From: Certhia americana
Taxonomy: Eukaryota; Chordata; Aves; Passeriformes; Certhiidae
NCBI GenBank assembly: GCA_018697195.1
Contig: CM031870.1
Location: forward strand, 9,260,410-9,324,409
Length of the DNA stretch: 64,000 nt
Reading direction: 5' to 3'
Shown: in pieces, positions 37,963-50,100 of the stretch
How positions within the stretch are numbered: position 1 is the first letter of the stretch
Layout: each line of letters starts with the position of its first letter
The notes under the pieces: generated by a model
The model's database searches: none
Seen by the model: the letters and a program-made list of their open reading frames with translations, nothing else
What the model was told of the DNA's origin: nothing
Position numbers and translations under genes: made by a program

Positions 37963-38083
37963 TAATTCTCATCAGGGTGTTTTCTGATGAGTTTTTTGCA
38001 CGTGACCAGGTTCTTCCCAGTATTGAAATGCTTCTGCTGGTTACACATCATGAGCATAGTCCATCTGCACGTATTGCTCCAAG

Positions 38084-38347
38084 TTAGCTGTGTACTTCTG
38101 GGCCATTTGGAGTTAGCTTTGCTTTCCTCTCCACACAGGGTCCTTTAGCAGAGTACTGCACCAGCAGAAAGGGCTCTTTGATTTCTCCCTCACCCACAAT
38201 GCTTTCCTCATCCTCAGACTGACTGAGCTTTTGCAAGCGCAGGTAGCACCAGCAGCCCAGGATCAGGGCTCCCAGAGCAGCGATAGCAATCAGGATAACG
38301 ATGACAGTTACCACTCCAGTAGTGGGGCTGTGATCTGTGATAGACAT
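38084..38347 (-). CDS. SNN: SNN, stannin
   Basis: Single coding exon, 87 aa, starting at the ATG at 38347 (GCC before it, purine at -3). The frame is open two codons further upstream but without an ATG. MSITDHSPTTGVVTVIVILI begins a single hydrophobic helix (about residues 10-31), followed by a Cys-Trp-Cys at 32-34, an acidic loop (SQSEDEESIVGEGE) and a basic C-terminus ending GPEVHS. From family knowledge, stannin is a highly conserved small mitochondrial/endomembrane protein whose vicinal cysteines bind and dealkylate trimethyltin, and which sensitises cells to organotin toxicity. Human stannin has 88 residues; here one residue appears lost near KAKLTPNG. SNN lies tail-to-tail with TXNDC11, the known vertebrate order. 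Confidence 0.96.
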   Translation of the reverse strand: MSITDHSPTTGVVTVIVILIAIAALGALILGCWCYLRLQKLSQSEDEESIVGEGEIKEPFLLVQYSAKGPCVERKAKLTPNGPEVHS

Positions 38348-38424
38348 GGCCAATAGTGAAGGCTGTATTCTTCTCTGGGAGATCTTTCTGTTGTCACTAT
38401 CAGTCTTGATGCATCTTTAAACTC
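38348..38424 (-). other. SNN: SNN exon 2 5'UTR and splice acceptor
   Basis: On the minus strand, a pyrimidine-rich tract (ttatttttaaccctgcag) ends at 38425 and the exon begins gagtttaaagatgc. This leaves 77 bases of 5'UTR before the ATG, which fits a two-exon SNN with all coding sequence in the second exon. Confidence 0.65.
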
Positions 38425-38551
38425 CTGCAGGGTTAAAAATAAATAATGAACTTATGCAGTTTTACTGCACTCAGCAAGATTATATTCATGGCTGGTATTG
38501 TCCACAAGGGCACATGATCCTTTTACACTCTGGTGCTTTGTGCTGCTCAGT

Positions 38552-38585
38552 CACAGAATCACAGAACCATGTTTAGGTTTCTGAC
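38552..38585 (-). repeat. Possible CR1 3'-end scrap
   Basis: The plus strand reads cacagaatcacagaaccatg then tttaggtt, which resembles the reverse complement of a CR1 terminus (repeated AATCACAGA, then a GGTTTGG-like stretch). It is only about 34 bp long. Confidence 0.35.
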
Positions 38586-41500
38586 ATGCTTGAGATAGCA
38601 CATGGTCAGCTTACTAAGAGGTAACAATTTTCACTAGGAGACACAAGACGAGACTGAAAGCTCTACGGAATTCATACAGTTTAGTACAGGGAGATTTAAG
38701 ACTGTTGATAGAAATGCTGTATCACAACTGAAATCACAAATCAATGACAAGGTAGCAATTCAGCTACCTTTAGTTTTCCTCAAGGAATCCTACAGAAACA
38801 GTACATTTGAGTGTCTGGCCCTTTTCAAAATTTAATTTACAAACATCCTTCTATACTAAAAATTCCAGGACTGGTAAGCTAATTGTGAAGGTAATTGCAG
38901 TGCTAATGCATTACTCTAAGTCTGTCCGTAACACTGGTCTGCTTACAAGGGCTGGGTACATGGTAATGAATTGTTTGTTCACTGAGCACATAAAATATCT
39001 GTTGCTTTTTTTCATAAAAATCGGTAGAGCTGTATTTAAGACTAATGAAGCACAATGGAAATATAATTTTTAAGCTTCTGCTCCTCTTAGTGGCTTTAAA
39101 ACCATAAGAGAAAGGTAGTCTGTTAGGACTGCAGCTGGGATTGGAAGAGAGGCAGCAGCAGGAAACTGAAAGAGCTCCAAGACTTGCTTAGTTTGCTGCG
39201 GTTTAAGCAAGACAAAAATATACAGGTAATGTCTTTCGCTATTTCTTCCAAATTCACAACCCAATTTTAATAAGTCAAGTGAGCCTTGTCTTTAGTTTCA
39301 AAGTTACTGTTTACAAAGCTGATAGTGTAACTTTCCCTCCTTCAACCAGGACATAAAAGGTGAATGAATAAGTCATAATGAATGACTTTCTTCTTTCCTA
39401 CTACCCTAGCTCTTCAACAAAACACAAACTAATGGAAGACTCTATAGTAGAGACCAGAGCCAGTCCTACCCACGACATCAATTACCTCTGTACTACTGTA
39501 AAAGTGAGCTTAGGGCTCAATACTGCCATTCCAGATACAAAAAGTGCAGTCCCTAGAGGCTCTAAGGCACATGTGCACTCAGGTCGTTCTGCTGACCTGT
39601 ACCCAGTGACAGGCAGTGTGGTAATAGGAGTATCTTCTGGCTGCCAGTCTGTGGAAGGTCACATACACCTGTCCAGGAAAGGCTCTTCTTCACTATCACT
39701 TCTGCTGTCTCAGCTGGAAGTGCAGCATCATCATACAAAAACCCTCAGGAGAAGTCAGTCTTAACCCATGCTGAGTGAGGACCACTGGGTTACAGTGAGT
39801 GTCACCCACTGCACCAAAAGTCTCACCCACTTCAGCATGAGTGAAGGCAATTACAGTGCAGCATCCTTACCAAGACAGCTCAAGCCAGAGACTAAGTTTG
39901 TTCCCTGATGTCTCATGGAATGACAGACCCATGTGTATCACCATATTAGCAAGGACACCTCCACTACAAAGTTCAGTAAGTGTCATTCATTAAGAGTCCA
40001 GTGTCATGTAACTTGCAGACACTGGTTACATTTCCAACCCTGTAAACTACAGCAATTAATAGCTTGTAGTGTATCTGATACAACCAGCCGAGTTCTGCAG
40101 ACCTAATTTTGCCTAAGTCATAAAACCAAACATGACCACACCCTCAGAAGGGCTGTGTCCCCACTGCATCCAGAGAAGTGTATTATGTCATAATCACCTT
40201 GGTTCTGCAATGCTTATTCAATAAAGGGTGATCAAGAGTGACTTTCATGTAGTTAATTTTTCTCAAGGCTCATCTGAAGAGCAGCACTGTTTGATCCAGC
40301 CAAAACAATACACCATCAGCATAAAAGACAGTTTACCTTGCTTCTCATACAGACACTGCACAGCCACATTGAGGCCTCTTCTGCGGCTTGCACTATTGCA
40401 AACAGCAGTGACAGCCTACTATTCCTCCACAGCAATTTGGGTCAGCATACAGCCTTACATTAACCAGTTACTGTCACCCAGAAAATAGTTTTTCATAATG
40501 TAAAGTGTTGTAGATGCTACCCCTCTGCCAGTCATTGACTGAACAGGCAGCATAAACTATATAAAATATGAAACTTTGCACATCACCAGCATCTACTTAC
40601 AATCTTGTTTCAGAAAGCATGAACCTGATCTATGCTGACTAGACAATTTTGAGTCCAAATTTGGAGTGCACACAGAAACTTACAGATTCCTCTTAAAGAT
40701 CTTTCTTGGCCAAATCCATCCTGTAAAATTCCAAATGTTTTCTATTTGATTTAGAATTCGAAGAACTTCATCTTTCAATGACAAAGTGTAGGCATCATTC
40801 CTCCAGGCATATCCTCTTCCCACTCAGGGACCTGACAGCCAGCATCCTATATAAAGTCAGGTATGAAGAATCTCTGCAGATGGCACAAATGACTAGTTAA
40901 TAGTGCGTGACAGTAACTTCACATAGTTTGGAAGCTATAGTGTTGTTGCTAGCTCACACTACTATTTTTCTGGCTTTAGGTCACTGTAGAGCTAGAGCTA
41001 AAGCTCTCCTGCAGTCTTAGTTCTACCATTAGCACAGTACATTTATATATTGTAACTTTATTAGTAAGAATTTCTGGAGAAGCCTTGGGATTGTGTTATT
41101 TTCTGGGCACACGACTCCAACCTTGCTATTTTTTCCACCAGCAACTGTTTGGAATCCAAATTTAGCTGTCTCCATACTCCCATTCTTGATAGGGGAAATA
41201 CTACATTTTGTAGATCCCCTTAAACTGATTTAAAGGTCGCAAATAGTTCAGACTCACTTTCCCCTTAAAGCCTACCTGAGCTAAAAAGCCCCTATGAGCA
41301 CACCAAGAGCAGCATTGCCTCTGTTCATCACTTTTACTGGAAGATTTTAGAGGCTGTAAATTCCTGATTTTCAAAGGGATTACTAGCACCATCCATTTGT
41401 ATATTTGGTGGCATTTGTAGAGGTATGTCTCTTCCCACCACACTTGCTATCAAGCATAAAGACCTCTAAGCATATTTACTCATTAGCAAGATAAGTCAGA

Positions 41501-43900
41501 TCATTGGTGTGAACTGAAAATAGCCTATTTCAGTTCTTACAGCAATCAGGCAGTGAAAACATCAGCTTAGAAACCATTTTTGCCTAAGTAACTTGCTTTT
41601 CTTTTTTGCCTAATAGCAGCTTCTACTCAGAAATTAATTTGTGAAGTTTTATTATCCAATTCAGAAGCTGTAACTAAAGGAAAAACAAAAAGGCAGTTTG
41701 AATTACAGAAAGCTGCTATGGGGCAAATGCAGTTCAGGACTGGAATTAGTTTCTAAACCAAGTTTTTCATTATTACTGGCATTATGTTGCTAAGTTCACT
41801 ACTGTTAATGCCTGCTGGCATGTTTCACTGCTACCACTCAAGTCTATTCAAAGCTATAGGAGGAGGCTTCAAAAGCAAATTTACTATAGATCACCCAAAT
41901 ATACTGAAGTCCTCATAAAACAGTTATGCTCAAGGTTCCAAGTATTAAATCTTTGTGCTGTTTTTGGTGGGGGGGTATGGTGGCAGGAAGAAGAAGAGGT
42001 GGGAGCTACTGTATTACAGTATTCCACCTAAAATAAGTTAAATGGGGCACAGTAAAGAAATGAGAACAAAATTACCAGAGTGACCTTCAGTTTAATTAAA
42101 AAAAAAAAAAATCAGTAAAAAATGTTTAGCTAAAAAGCCTCTAATGACAGCTTGTAAGCATGCTTCTAATTGGGAAAAAAGCTCTCTTGTTTCTGCTAGT
42201 AAAATCCCTTTTGAGGAATGCTGCATACTCATCACAGTAATATCCTTCTTGCCAATGGAAGACAAGGGAAGAACCCACAAGGAAGATCAGTGCTGTACAT
42301 TTTCCACTGGCACACAAATGCATATAGCACCCACATTACCCACAGAAAGGAAGGCCTTCACAATACAGGAGTGCTCAGGCTTCACCACTTGCACATAAAA
42401 ATATGGCAACACTGTTATTCATCATTAACTCCATTTAATACCACCCCCTTCTAATAAGGCCAAGTTACCTTGCAAAAGCTGGGGCTTGACCAGAAGCTAT
42501 TTTAGAAGCAGGGAGCTGTTTAGTAGGCGGCTTCAATGCAATCATCTTTTCCCAACCCTTATTATAGTTTTGATGAGGAATAAAAGAACAGGCCCTTTCT
42601 GTGGCTAATTAGCTGCGGACAGTATTCCAAGAATTTAGCATTCAGGCAGCTGCTAGACACTCTAGAATGAAATGTGATACCTAACAGCATTTGCTGAAAC
42701 AGCAGTTCGTTCCCATATGAGGTGTAGTGGTACCTTAATCAAGACTCACTTTTAAAGCGTTGCACCAAAGTAAACTACACAGAAATTGGTAGTTTACAGA
42801 AGACAGCAAGATGGAGAGATGAGAGAGTAGCAGTCTAAGATGTTTTCTAGACATGACAACAGCTGCAAGAGCAGACAGACTTTCTCAGCAGCACAGCAAG
42901 TGCAGAAGGTTTATGCTGTAACTGCCTATCAGGCAAATCAGCAAGTTAATGCAGAACTGGAAACAGGCTTGTAGTGTTAAGTCCATGTTAACTTAAGAGG
43001 CAATTGCATGGCTGGCAAAACCATCTGTCAGACTCTAGATTTTTATCTGTCAGCGTCACATCGACATGGAGCTCTAATGGAAAGTCTGTCCTGACATGGT
43101 AAGAGTCACTTCTGACATTCCATTACCAAAAGTAGTATGTTGTATATATCCCCTGGCACAGCTTAATTCTTGATATATTAGAAAAATTACTCAGATGCCA
43201 ACATTAAATTTGCAGATAAAACCAAGATTTTTTTTATTAAGATTCAAGGTAGCCCTCCAAAAGTGTCATTTTGTTGGGTTTTTTTTTTTCTAATGGCTTT
43301 ATCTAACAACAGCTACACAGCACCCGATGGGTCTGATAGTCAAACAGTTTTTATACACAGCTCAAATCTTTAGACAGCAAATACCCCAGTAGTCAGTCAC
43401 GTACCTGCACCAAGCAGCTCTGGCTAGGAGTCCTCTGCGTGGAGTTTTTGAGTAACCTTATTAGAAAGACGAAGGTCACACTTGGGTTGGATCTTGTCTA
43501 GCAAGTCTTCCTAATTGCTCTTCCCCTGTGGAGAGGGATCACATTGGTCTCTAGCTACTCTGCATCCTGAGTGCCTTTTACTTTTGGCTTTCCAATCACA
43601 TAATCATGTTTAACTACTGGCTTCTGGCACAAGCTGTCAGGGAAAGATCCCTTACTTGTTTCACCTATTTGCTAATCAAGGCAGGAGTCTCACAAGTGGT
43701 TTCAAGTTCTTTAGGTTCATTCAAAAGCAACATCTACTGACAAATGTAATGTCTACACCTACATTTGTGTCAGGAAAAGGAAAAAGCACGAGACGGCACG
43801 GTACACTGCAGACCCTTAGAGGAAGGAACAAGATTCAGTTTGAACAATTGGCGTTACCGAAAACTCCCGTTTTGTCATCATAAAGGTCGGTTTGTTCATA
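38586..43900 (-). other. SNN intron 1 (probable)
   Basis: About 5.3 kb with no recognised coding exon on either strand. It has a G-rich run near 41964 and an A run near 42097-42109. A good minus-strand donor (GTACGT after CAG) lies near 43403 and could mark an alternative leader exon, but nothing else supports it. Confidence 0.45.
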
Positions 43901-44640
43901 CTCCGCAGCACGTACCGAACTCCTCACATTGGGAGAGCAGGGACAAGCCTCTCCAGCCCAGAGGAGCCCAGCGCTCGCCCCGAGCAGCTGCCGGCGAGCC
44001 GTGAGGCATCGCCTTGTGACTGCAGCACGGCTGGGCGGCTGCACACCGCCGGGAGACAGTGCCGAGCGCAGGGACACACGGCGAGGCAGCACGGGCCGCC
44101 TGGGCCGGGGGAAGCCCCGAGTCACCCACAGGGCCCACGGGAGGCCTGGGGGGGCGCCCAGCACCGCTCGAAGCCCGGCAGGGCCGGGCACGGACCCTCG
44201 CGCGGGCCGCCGCGGATATAAAGAGTGAGAAGGGGCAGCCCCGGCCCCGGGCGGGGGAACTCGGGGAGAACTCAGGCGGCCCCGACCCCAGCGTGGGTCT
44301 CTGCACACCTCACCGACCCCCGCCCCGGCGGGCCATAGCACGGCGAGCCCACCCGCGTCCCGCATGCAGCCGAGCCAAGCCCACCGTAGCCCAGCCTCCC
44401 TTCACCCCCGGATCGCTCGCCCGCAGTGCCCATCCCGCAGAGCACCAACGCACCCAGCAGCCTCGCCGCGGCCGCGGCAGCTCCTTTCCTTATACCGGGA
44501 GCCGGGCGGCGCCAATCGGGGCCCGGGCAGCCGCAGCTGACGGGCGGGACACCCGCGGCCCTTCCCTCCCTCTCCGTGACAGCCGCCGTGGGTCCCGCTC
44601 CGCCCCGCGCCGCGAGGAGTGAGAATGGAATCACAGAAGA
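43890..44640 (-). promoter_or_regulatory. SNN: CpG island / SNN promoter
   Basis: A strongly CpG-rich block about 6 kb upstream of the SNN coding exon. On the minus strand a TATA-like GTATAAGG lies at 44495-44488, which would place transcription start near 44460. GC-rich sequence flanks it on both sides. Confidence 0.6.
44314..44463 (-). other. SNN: Candidate SNN non-coding exon 1
   Basis: Inferred from the minus-strand TATA-like box at 44495-44488 and a good donor TCG|GTGAGG ending the exon at 44314. A second possible donor (TTCG|GTACGT) ends an exon at 43916. Exon 1 joined to the acceptor at 38424 would give a conventional two-exon SNN mRNA. Confidence 0.35.
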
Positions 44641-45035
44641 GTGACGGAGTCAGAGAATCATCGAGGCTGGAAGAGATCTTTAATTCCGTACAGTCAAACT
44701 GTCAACCCAGCAGCAGCACAACCACCCCTCTCTAAGCCGCATCAGCCAGCGCTACATCCAGACGCCTCTTCGTCTTAAACACCCCCAGGGATAGTGCCGC
44801 CACCACCTCCCTGAGCAACCTATTCCATTGCCTGACTACCCGAACAGCCCCCGTCTCAGCTTAAACCATTTCCTTTCGTCCTCTCACTGCGGGCACGGCA
44901 GAAGACACCGCCCCGCAGCCCACTACAACCATCTTTTATGCAGTTGTAGAGAGTGCTGAGGTTCACCCGGAGCTTCGTCGGGATTAAACAAACCCAGCTC
45001 CCTCAGCCGCTTTCCACAGGACATGTTTTCCAGAC
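44634..45035 (-). mobile_element. CR1 LINE 3' fragment (-)
   Basis: On the plus strand it starts gtgacggagtcagagaatca then tcgaggctggaagagatc, which is the reverse complement of a CR1 3' end. It continues through cacctccctgagcaacctat, agttgtagagagtgctgagg and ctccctcagccgctttccac. It abuts the upstream edge of the SNN CpG island and has itself remained CpG-rich. Confidence 0.8.
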
Positions 45036-45470
45036 GTTGCTTGGCGGGTCGTGGTGCCGGCAGCCCGCGGAAGGCTAGGCTGTGCTGCAGGGCTCCCTTG
45101 AAGGGCCGCGCTTCTCCCCGCCGCTGCCTCAGCCCTCAGCCCTCAGCCCCGCGGCGTCGAGGCGAGAGCGTGAGGGCACAGCCGCCCCCGCCAGGGACTG
45201 AGGGTATCGGACGCTGCTGACCCAACCCAGCGCTCTCCTCGCCAGCCCCGCCGGTGTAAAACCTCTCTGACACCTCCGTGACCCCGCAAGAGGCGCCTTC
45301 TCTGTTCACCGGCGGGGCGCCGTTAGCGGAGGCCGCGCTTAAACCGCCGCACCGTCGGTGGCACTGCCGGCCCCCCGGGCCCTGCCAGCCTTCCGGGGCT
45401 CCCAGCAGAGAGCGCAGGCCTCCCTGAGGGCGTCTGCCGCAAATCTGCAGTAAAGTCCCATTCCTAGTGT
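45036..45470. other. GC-rich sequence beyond the CR1
   Basis: A continued CpG-rich stretch without a recognisable exon. It may be the outer part of the SNN-side CpG island separated by the CR1 insertion. The open frames here look compositional. Confidence 0.4.
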
Positions 45471-45745
45471 GCCCGTTGTGTCTGGTAATTCATGCCGTGG
45501 TGCTGCAGTTACGAAATTGCCCAATGCAGGGGTTTGTCGCTCTTTGGCTGAAGTTGGTCTTTACTGGAAAAAAAGAATATTGTGACTCTTCTGATGCGGT
45601 ATAGTTACTGGTAACACAGATCCCAACTTGTTTGAGGTTCATCTGAAGTCTGGCAAAATGAGTTTTGAGGGAATAGACTGTGACAGAAGATCAAGTTTGG
45701 AAGTCCCAACGACTTACAGAAAAACTTGTTTTAAAACACATTTTA

Positions 45746-45924
45746 TCTCGTGGTTTAACCCCAGTCAGCAAACAAGCTCCCCATTAGCAGGATGGGGGAG
45801 AAAAATCAGATGACTTTATTATTCACTTTTAATTATCAAAGCTGCTTTCAAGGAAGATCCAAAATGTAGCCCTACACTAGCCACTATGAAGAAAACTCTC
45901 TCTATTCTAACCAAAACCTGCACA
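45746..45924 (+). mobile_element. Degraded LTR remnant (neoavian type)
   Basis: It begins ctcgtggtttaaccccagtc and continues caaacaagctcc...ggatgggggagaaaaatcag, matching a very common neoavian LTR (recalled pattern: gtggtttaaccccagccagcaactaag). It ends with gaagaaaactctctctattc then taaccaaaacctgcaca, the recalled LTR terminus. The middle is largely deleted. Family assignment is from memory. Confidence 0.55.
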
Positions 45925-48900
45925 ACTGCAAAATTTTATAGGGAGTAAAACTAATTTTTCCTTCCATAAATGCAGTGTCCACCATAAGCATTAAACAAGG
46001 TGTGTGGTCTCTTTCCATTCTCATTCAGTGGAAAGCTAAATATGGCCCAGTACCCACATGGATGCCTCACCTCCTCTACTTGCTCTCTAAACCATCCAGA
46101 CACAAGTCATCTTCTGCCTGGGATGTGTACAGCCTCCTTCACATATGTTGGTGTGTTGGAGACCTTCCTAAGATGACAGGTAACTCTGGACTGCTCCCAA
46201 ATCCAACTCCCCAAAAGTTTGCAGCATTAGCAGAGCATCTGTTTCATGGTACATACTGTCCCAAGCACACCATCCTGTAGCTTGTTTAATCAAAAATGTA
46301 TAGTGGCATGGAATATCTGAGATAGCACAGCCAGTTAAGAACATTTTTATGAAAGTCCTTGTTTAATGTAAGATTAACATTGGACCTAATAAATGTAGTG
46401 TAGCATCAATTTCTACTGTCTTTATGCATAAACCACCATAGAAAAGATGATAAAACACTACTGAACCTTAAGAGCTCATTTTTTGAAAGAGTAAGCACAG
46501 ACACTGGGTTACTTTCACTCTTAGTAACTAATGGTCTGGATTGTCTGGCAAAGTAGCATTGGCCATGTCAGTAACCTTCTGTCAGGTGAGCTCATGCAGA
46601 GGTAGCCTTTGGGCCAGTACTTTAATAAGATGCCTAAATCTCATTTTGATACTTGAATCTCTCCAGAGATTACTGTGTTCCATTTCAGTGAGAAGGGTCA
46701 TGCCTTTTTGTACAAAAATCATGAATGCAATTATGACAAAGCTGACTTGTAAAAACCATCCAATAATAGCACAGCCTTAAGAGAAGAAGACCGGCAATCT
46801 CTTTTGGTATAATTTGAAAACGTTTTGCCTTTGAGAAAGGTTTAACAGTCATTTTGTATCTCATATTTAGTAAATGACACAGAGAGCAAAGCAGGTTCAT
46901 TCACATCAGTTTCTTATCTTTGTAAATGGGCTGCTTGCTCTTGGATGGGAAATTTCCAGTCAGCTGTGGAGAAAGTGCAGGGTTAATCCTTCGAAATTGT
47001 TTAAAAGCTCCTTTTACTTTCCTACCTTCACCCATCTCCAGTTAACACTTAAGGCTTTTAGCAGGGACAAGGGTCTAATGATCTCAGATCCACACATGGG
47101 GAGCAAAGAAGCCACTGTATTGTCACCAGGAGCTGCTGAAGCATACTCAGTTAAAGCCATTGAGTAATATGGTTTTCAGCTGTGCTAAGGATAAAAAAAT
47201 GTGGGTTTTCTCTCATTTATTTACTGTTGCTCCTTAGCTGTGCACAAGTAGCGTACAACTGTGAACATGCAACATGCTACTACAGGAGATATTTTTCTCT
47301 TCCTTTGAAAAGAATTACAAGTTTATCAGTAAAATTTCTTCCTCAACATTCATAACTTACGTAAACAGATTTGACAATTTTCTGAATTTACACTGTCATT
47401 TAAAGCACATTCTGCTTTGATGTTTGTTTTCATATCACAAACACTCAAAAGTTTAAACCATTACATGTGCTTATAGATTTCACTGGGAATTAACCACAGA
47501 AGAATTCTGGGGTCAGTTGTAGTTTCCATCATCACAGTCATCTGGCTCTCTACTGGAGCTACTCTGACCCAAACATAGTTTCCAGCAGTGTTGATTTTAA
47601 GTGTTACTAATTATAGAGATTCTTTTATTTCTCTTCAAGGACTATGCCACTGTCAGAGAAATAAATGATCAGATTATTACATGCCTGTGTTTGCGTGTTT
47701 TTTTGTTAGAAATAAATTGTTTCCATTGTTGCAAATCCACATCACACACTCCTTGTCTGCTAATGTGGCTATTTTAAAAGTACTTGTTTTTGGAGTTTCC
47801 TTCTGTCAATTATATCCTGTGCCCTCTAAGTATATTCTTTGTATATTCAAAATGCTTAAATTTTGAACAATTACTGTTAATATTTGTTCCTTTAATTAGG
47901 GGCATATATTGTGTTACCTCTGAAATGGTGGCCAGTAAAATAAACCACTTGGAAAGACAGGGAATATGCAGCAGAAGCATATTACACCTATAATGTCTGT
48001 TCCAATTCCTATTGTTCTGTAGCTCTGCTTGGTGCAAAATGTATTCAGTAATCACTGTGCACTCTAGAAAGTTTATCAAGGAAAGAGACCACACAGAACA
48101 GTTGTGCAGGTCTTTAGCAGGATTGTTAAAGAAGGCAAACTGCTCCTGTCTCTATCTGAAGAAGGCTAAATGACATCTTGCACCTTTTCTTACAGGTCAC
48201 TGAAGAGCACATACACAGAAAAAACGGAACCAAGCTGACCCTCTCCAGCAGCTTGAGCAGGTTTTATATTTTTTATTTCACCTGGAAAAAATGCATGAGA
48301 AATTATTAATCCAGCTCTGTGCCTGAAGATAAATGAAACTATATTACTTTGTACACGTCAAAGTTTAATTTTTAAAAATTTTTTGCAAAACCTCAGGATA
48401 ATACTAAGCCAGGATTTGCTTCCTCTACAAGAGCATGCTGTACATGCCTCCAAAGGTTTTCTTGCATTCTTCTCCTGTAGAAGCTATCAGCTTTCCTTAG
48501 CCTTCTACTTAAGAAAACTTCTGTTGGATTTTGTACTCAGCTATTTGTAATTATGTGTATGACTCATGAAATGTAAAAACACTTTTAAGATTAGTGTGAG
48601 AATTGACTCACTGTATATCTGAATAGTAGAATCAATCCACTTCTGCATTAGTACTAGGAATACCCACCATACCTATTTAAAAGAAAACCCTCAAAGGATA
48701 GTTTTTATATGACAGCATAATTGAATGATGCATTCTCTAATTCTGATAAGTGCTGTAAGTGGTACTTCATGATGATAGACTATGAATCCAGGCCAGAGAA
48801 AATGGATTGTTTAAAACCCACTTAAGCATAAGCTTTAATTTAGGATTCTGAAGGCTGTAGCCCTTTTTTGGCATAGAACCTAAGTTGAGATAAGAGGTGT

Positions 48901-50100
48901 TTCTCCTTGTTTTTCCCCCCTCTATTTTAATATGCTTTTTGGATATGAGGTAGAAGAGTTTAAACCTCTCACTGAATTTTTTGAAAGCGATCTCATTTCT
49001 TCTAGATCTCCAACATTACTGTGCTGCCCTCTTTCTGCCAGAGATTCCAAAGGTGCTTAAGGAAATTAAGTGCTACAGATATGATGCAAGACTTGCTGAA
49101 TGGCAACTCCCTTAACAGGGGAAATGAGTATATTTTACTATATACATTTTACATTTTTACATTTTACTTCAATTCCCAGAGTGTCTCCAGGACATTATAT
49201 AAAGGATGCCACACTTCCTGCCAATTCTGGGGTGAAATTCTTTGAGCCTTAAGGAATGTGCACAATCCTCCTATCAAAATCCTGTGCACATTTTGGAAAA
49301 AGGCACAATTTGCTCACTTCCCAATTTATAATCCTGTCTAGTGTGTTACCATTGAATTCCTTTGACTTTTAATTATTCCATGTTACAGTTTTAGGCCTGT
49401 TTTATAACTCTGTGATGTCATCCCTAGCCATGTACTCCCACTCCTTTAGTCAGACCTGCTGCTGCATTTCTTTTTTGCCATCTTTTCTAAAAGCACAAAT
49501 TCTCTGTATATGTAACTATTCATATACTGCACTTACAGTTGGGGAAAATGCTTTGTGGGCTTCTGTGTAGTACTTTTTCCTGGTGAAAGCTAAGAAGACA
49601 ACAGTTGGGTACGGTATTGTTATTGGCAGATGATTCTTAAGGTACAAACATTCATTCCCTCCTTCAGTCCACACAGATCTCTGGGACAGTCTGGCCCTCA
49701 TTCCCCAACAATTCCCCACCCCAATAAGACCAAGGGGTAGAAAGAAGCATCCATGAAACTTCCCCCAGCTGAAAGAGACCAGCAGCTGCCTTTTGACTTA
49801 GGCTCCCTGAGATATTGCCCCCCCAGCACAGCTTTGAAATATGACACCATGAACTGCTCTACAGCCTAGAAGAGATCCTGGGAGAAATTTTAACTCCTTC
49901 TTAACCAGATGAAACTTCCAAAGCATGACTTTTACTCAAGAGAAAGAAAGAAGAAACTGAACAGGATGTGAAGAGTCACAACATGAGACCTAATGTCAGG
50001 AGAGTGAGAAAAGATTCCTAGGTTGGGAGGAAGATTGAAGGAGTTGCCGAGTAAGGTAGGACTTCTCTTGTAAGGCTATAGAGAATGGACTTTATATCCC
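45925..50100. other. Intergenic, no gene recognised
   Basis: About 4.2 kb of AT-rich DNA between SNN and LITAF. Open frames are short and unlike any family I recognise. A local tandem of tttacattt units occurs at 49144-49167. Confidence 0.5.

Larger units (their letters stand above)
35816..38083 (-). other. Region between TXNDC11 and SNN stops; probable SNN 3'UTR
   Basis: About 2.3 kb without an exon-like frame on either strand. SNN mRNAs in other vertebrates have a long 3'UTR (family knowledge), so much of this is likely SNN 3'UTR read on the minus strand. The only minus-strand AATAAA I see is at 37957-37962, just 120 bases after the SNN stop; longer forms would need a variant hexamer. A 17-base T run lies at 36294-36310. 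Confidence 0.45.

Noticed and set aside
38348..38353. Start of stannin two codons further upstream
   Set aside because: The upstream codon is TTG. The ATG at 38347 has a purine at -3 and matches the known stannin N-terminus.
43835..44644. Open frames of 70-187 codons on both strands in the SNN CpG island
   Set aside because: They are Ala/Gly/Pro/Arg-rich products of GC-rich DNA, without similarity to known proteins.
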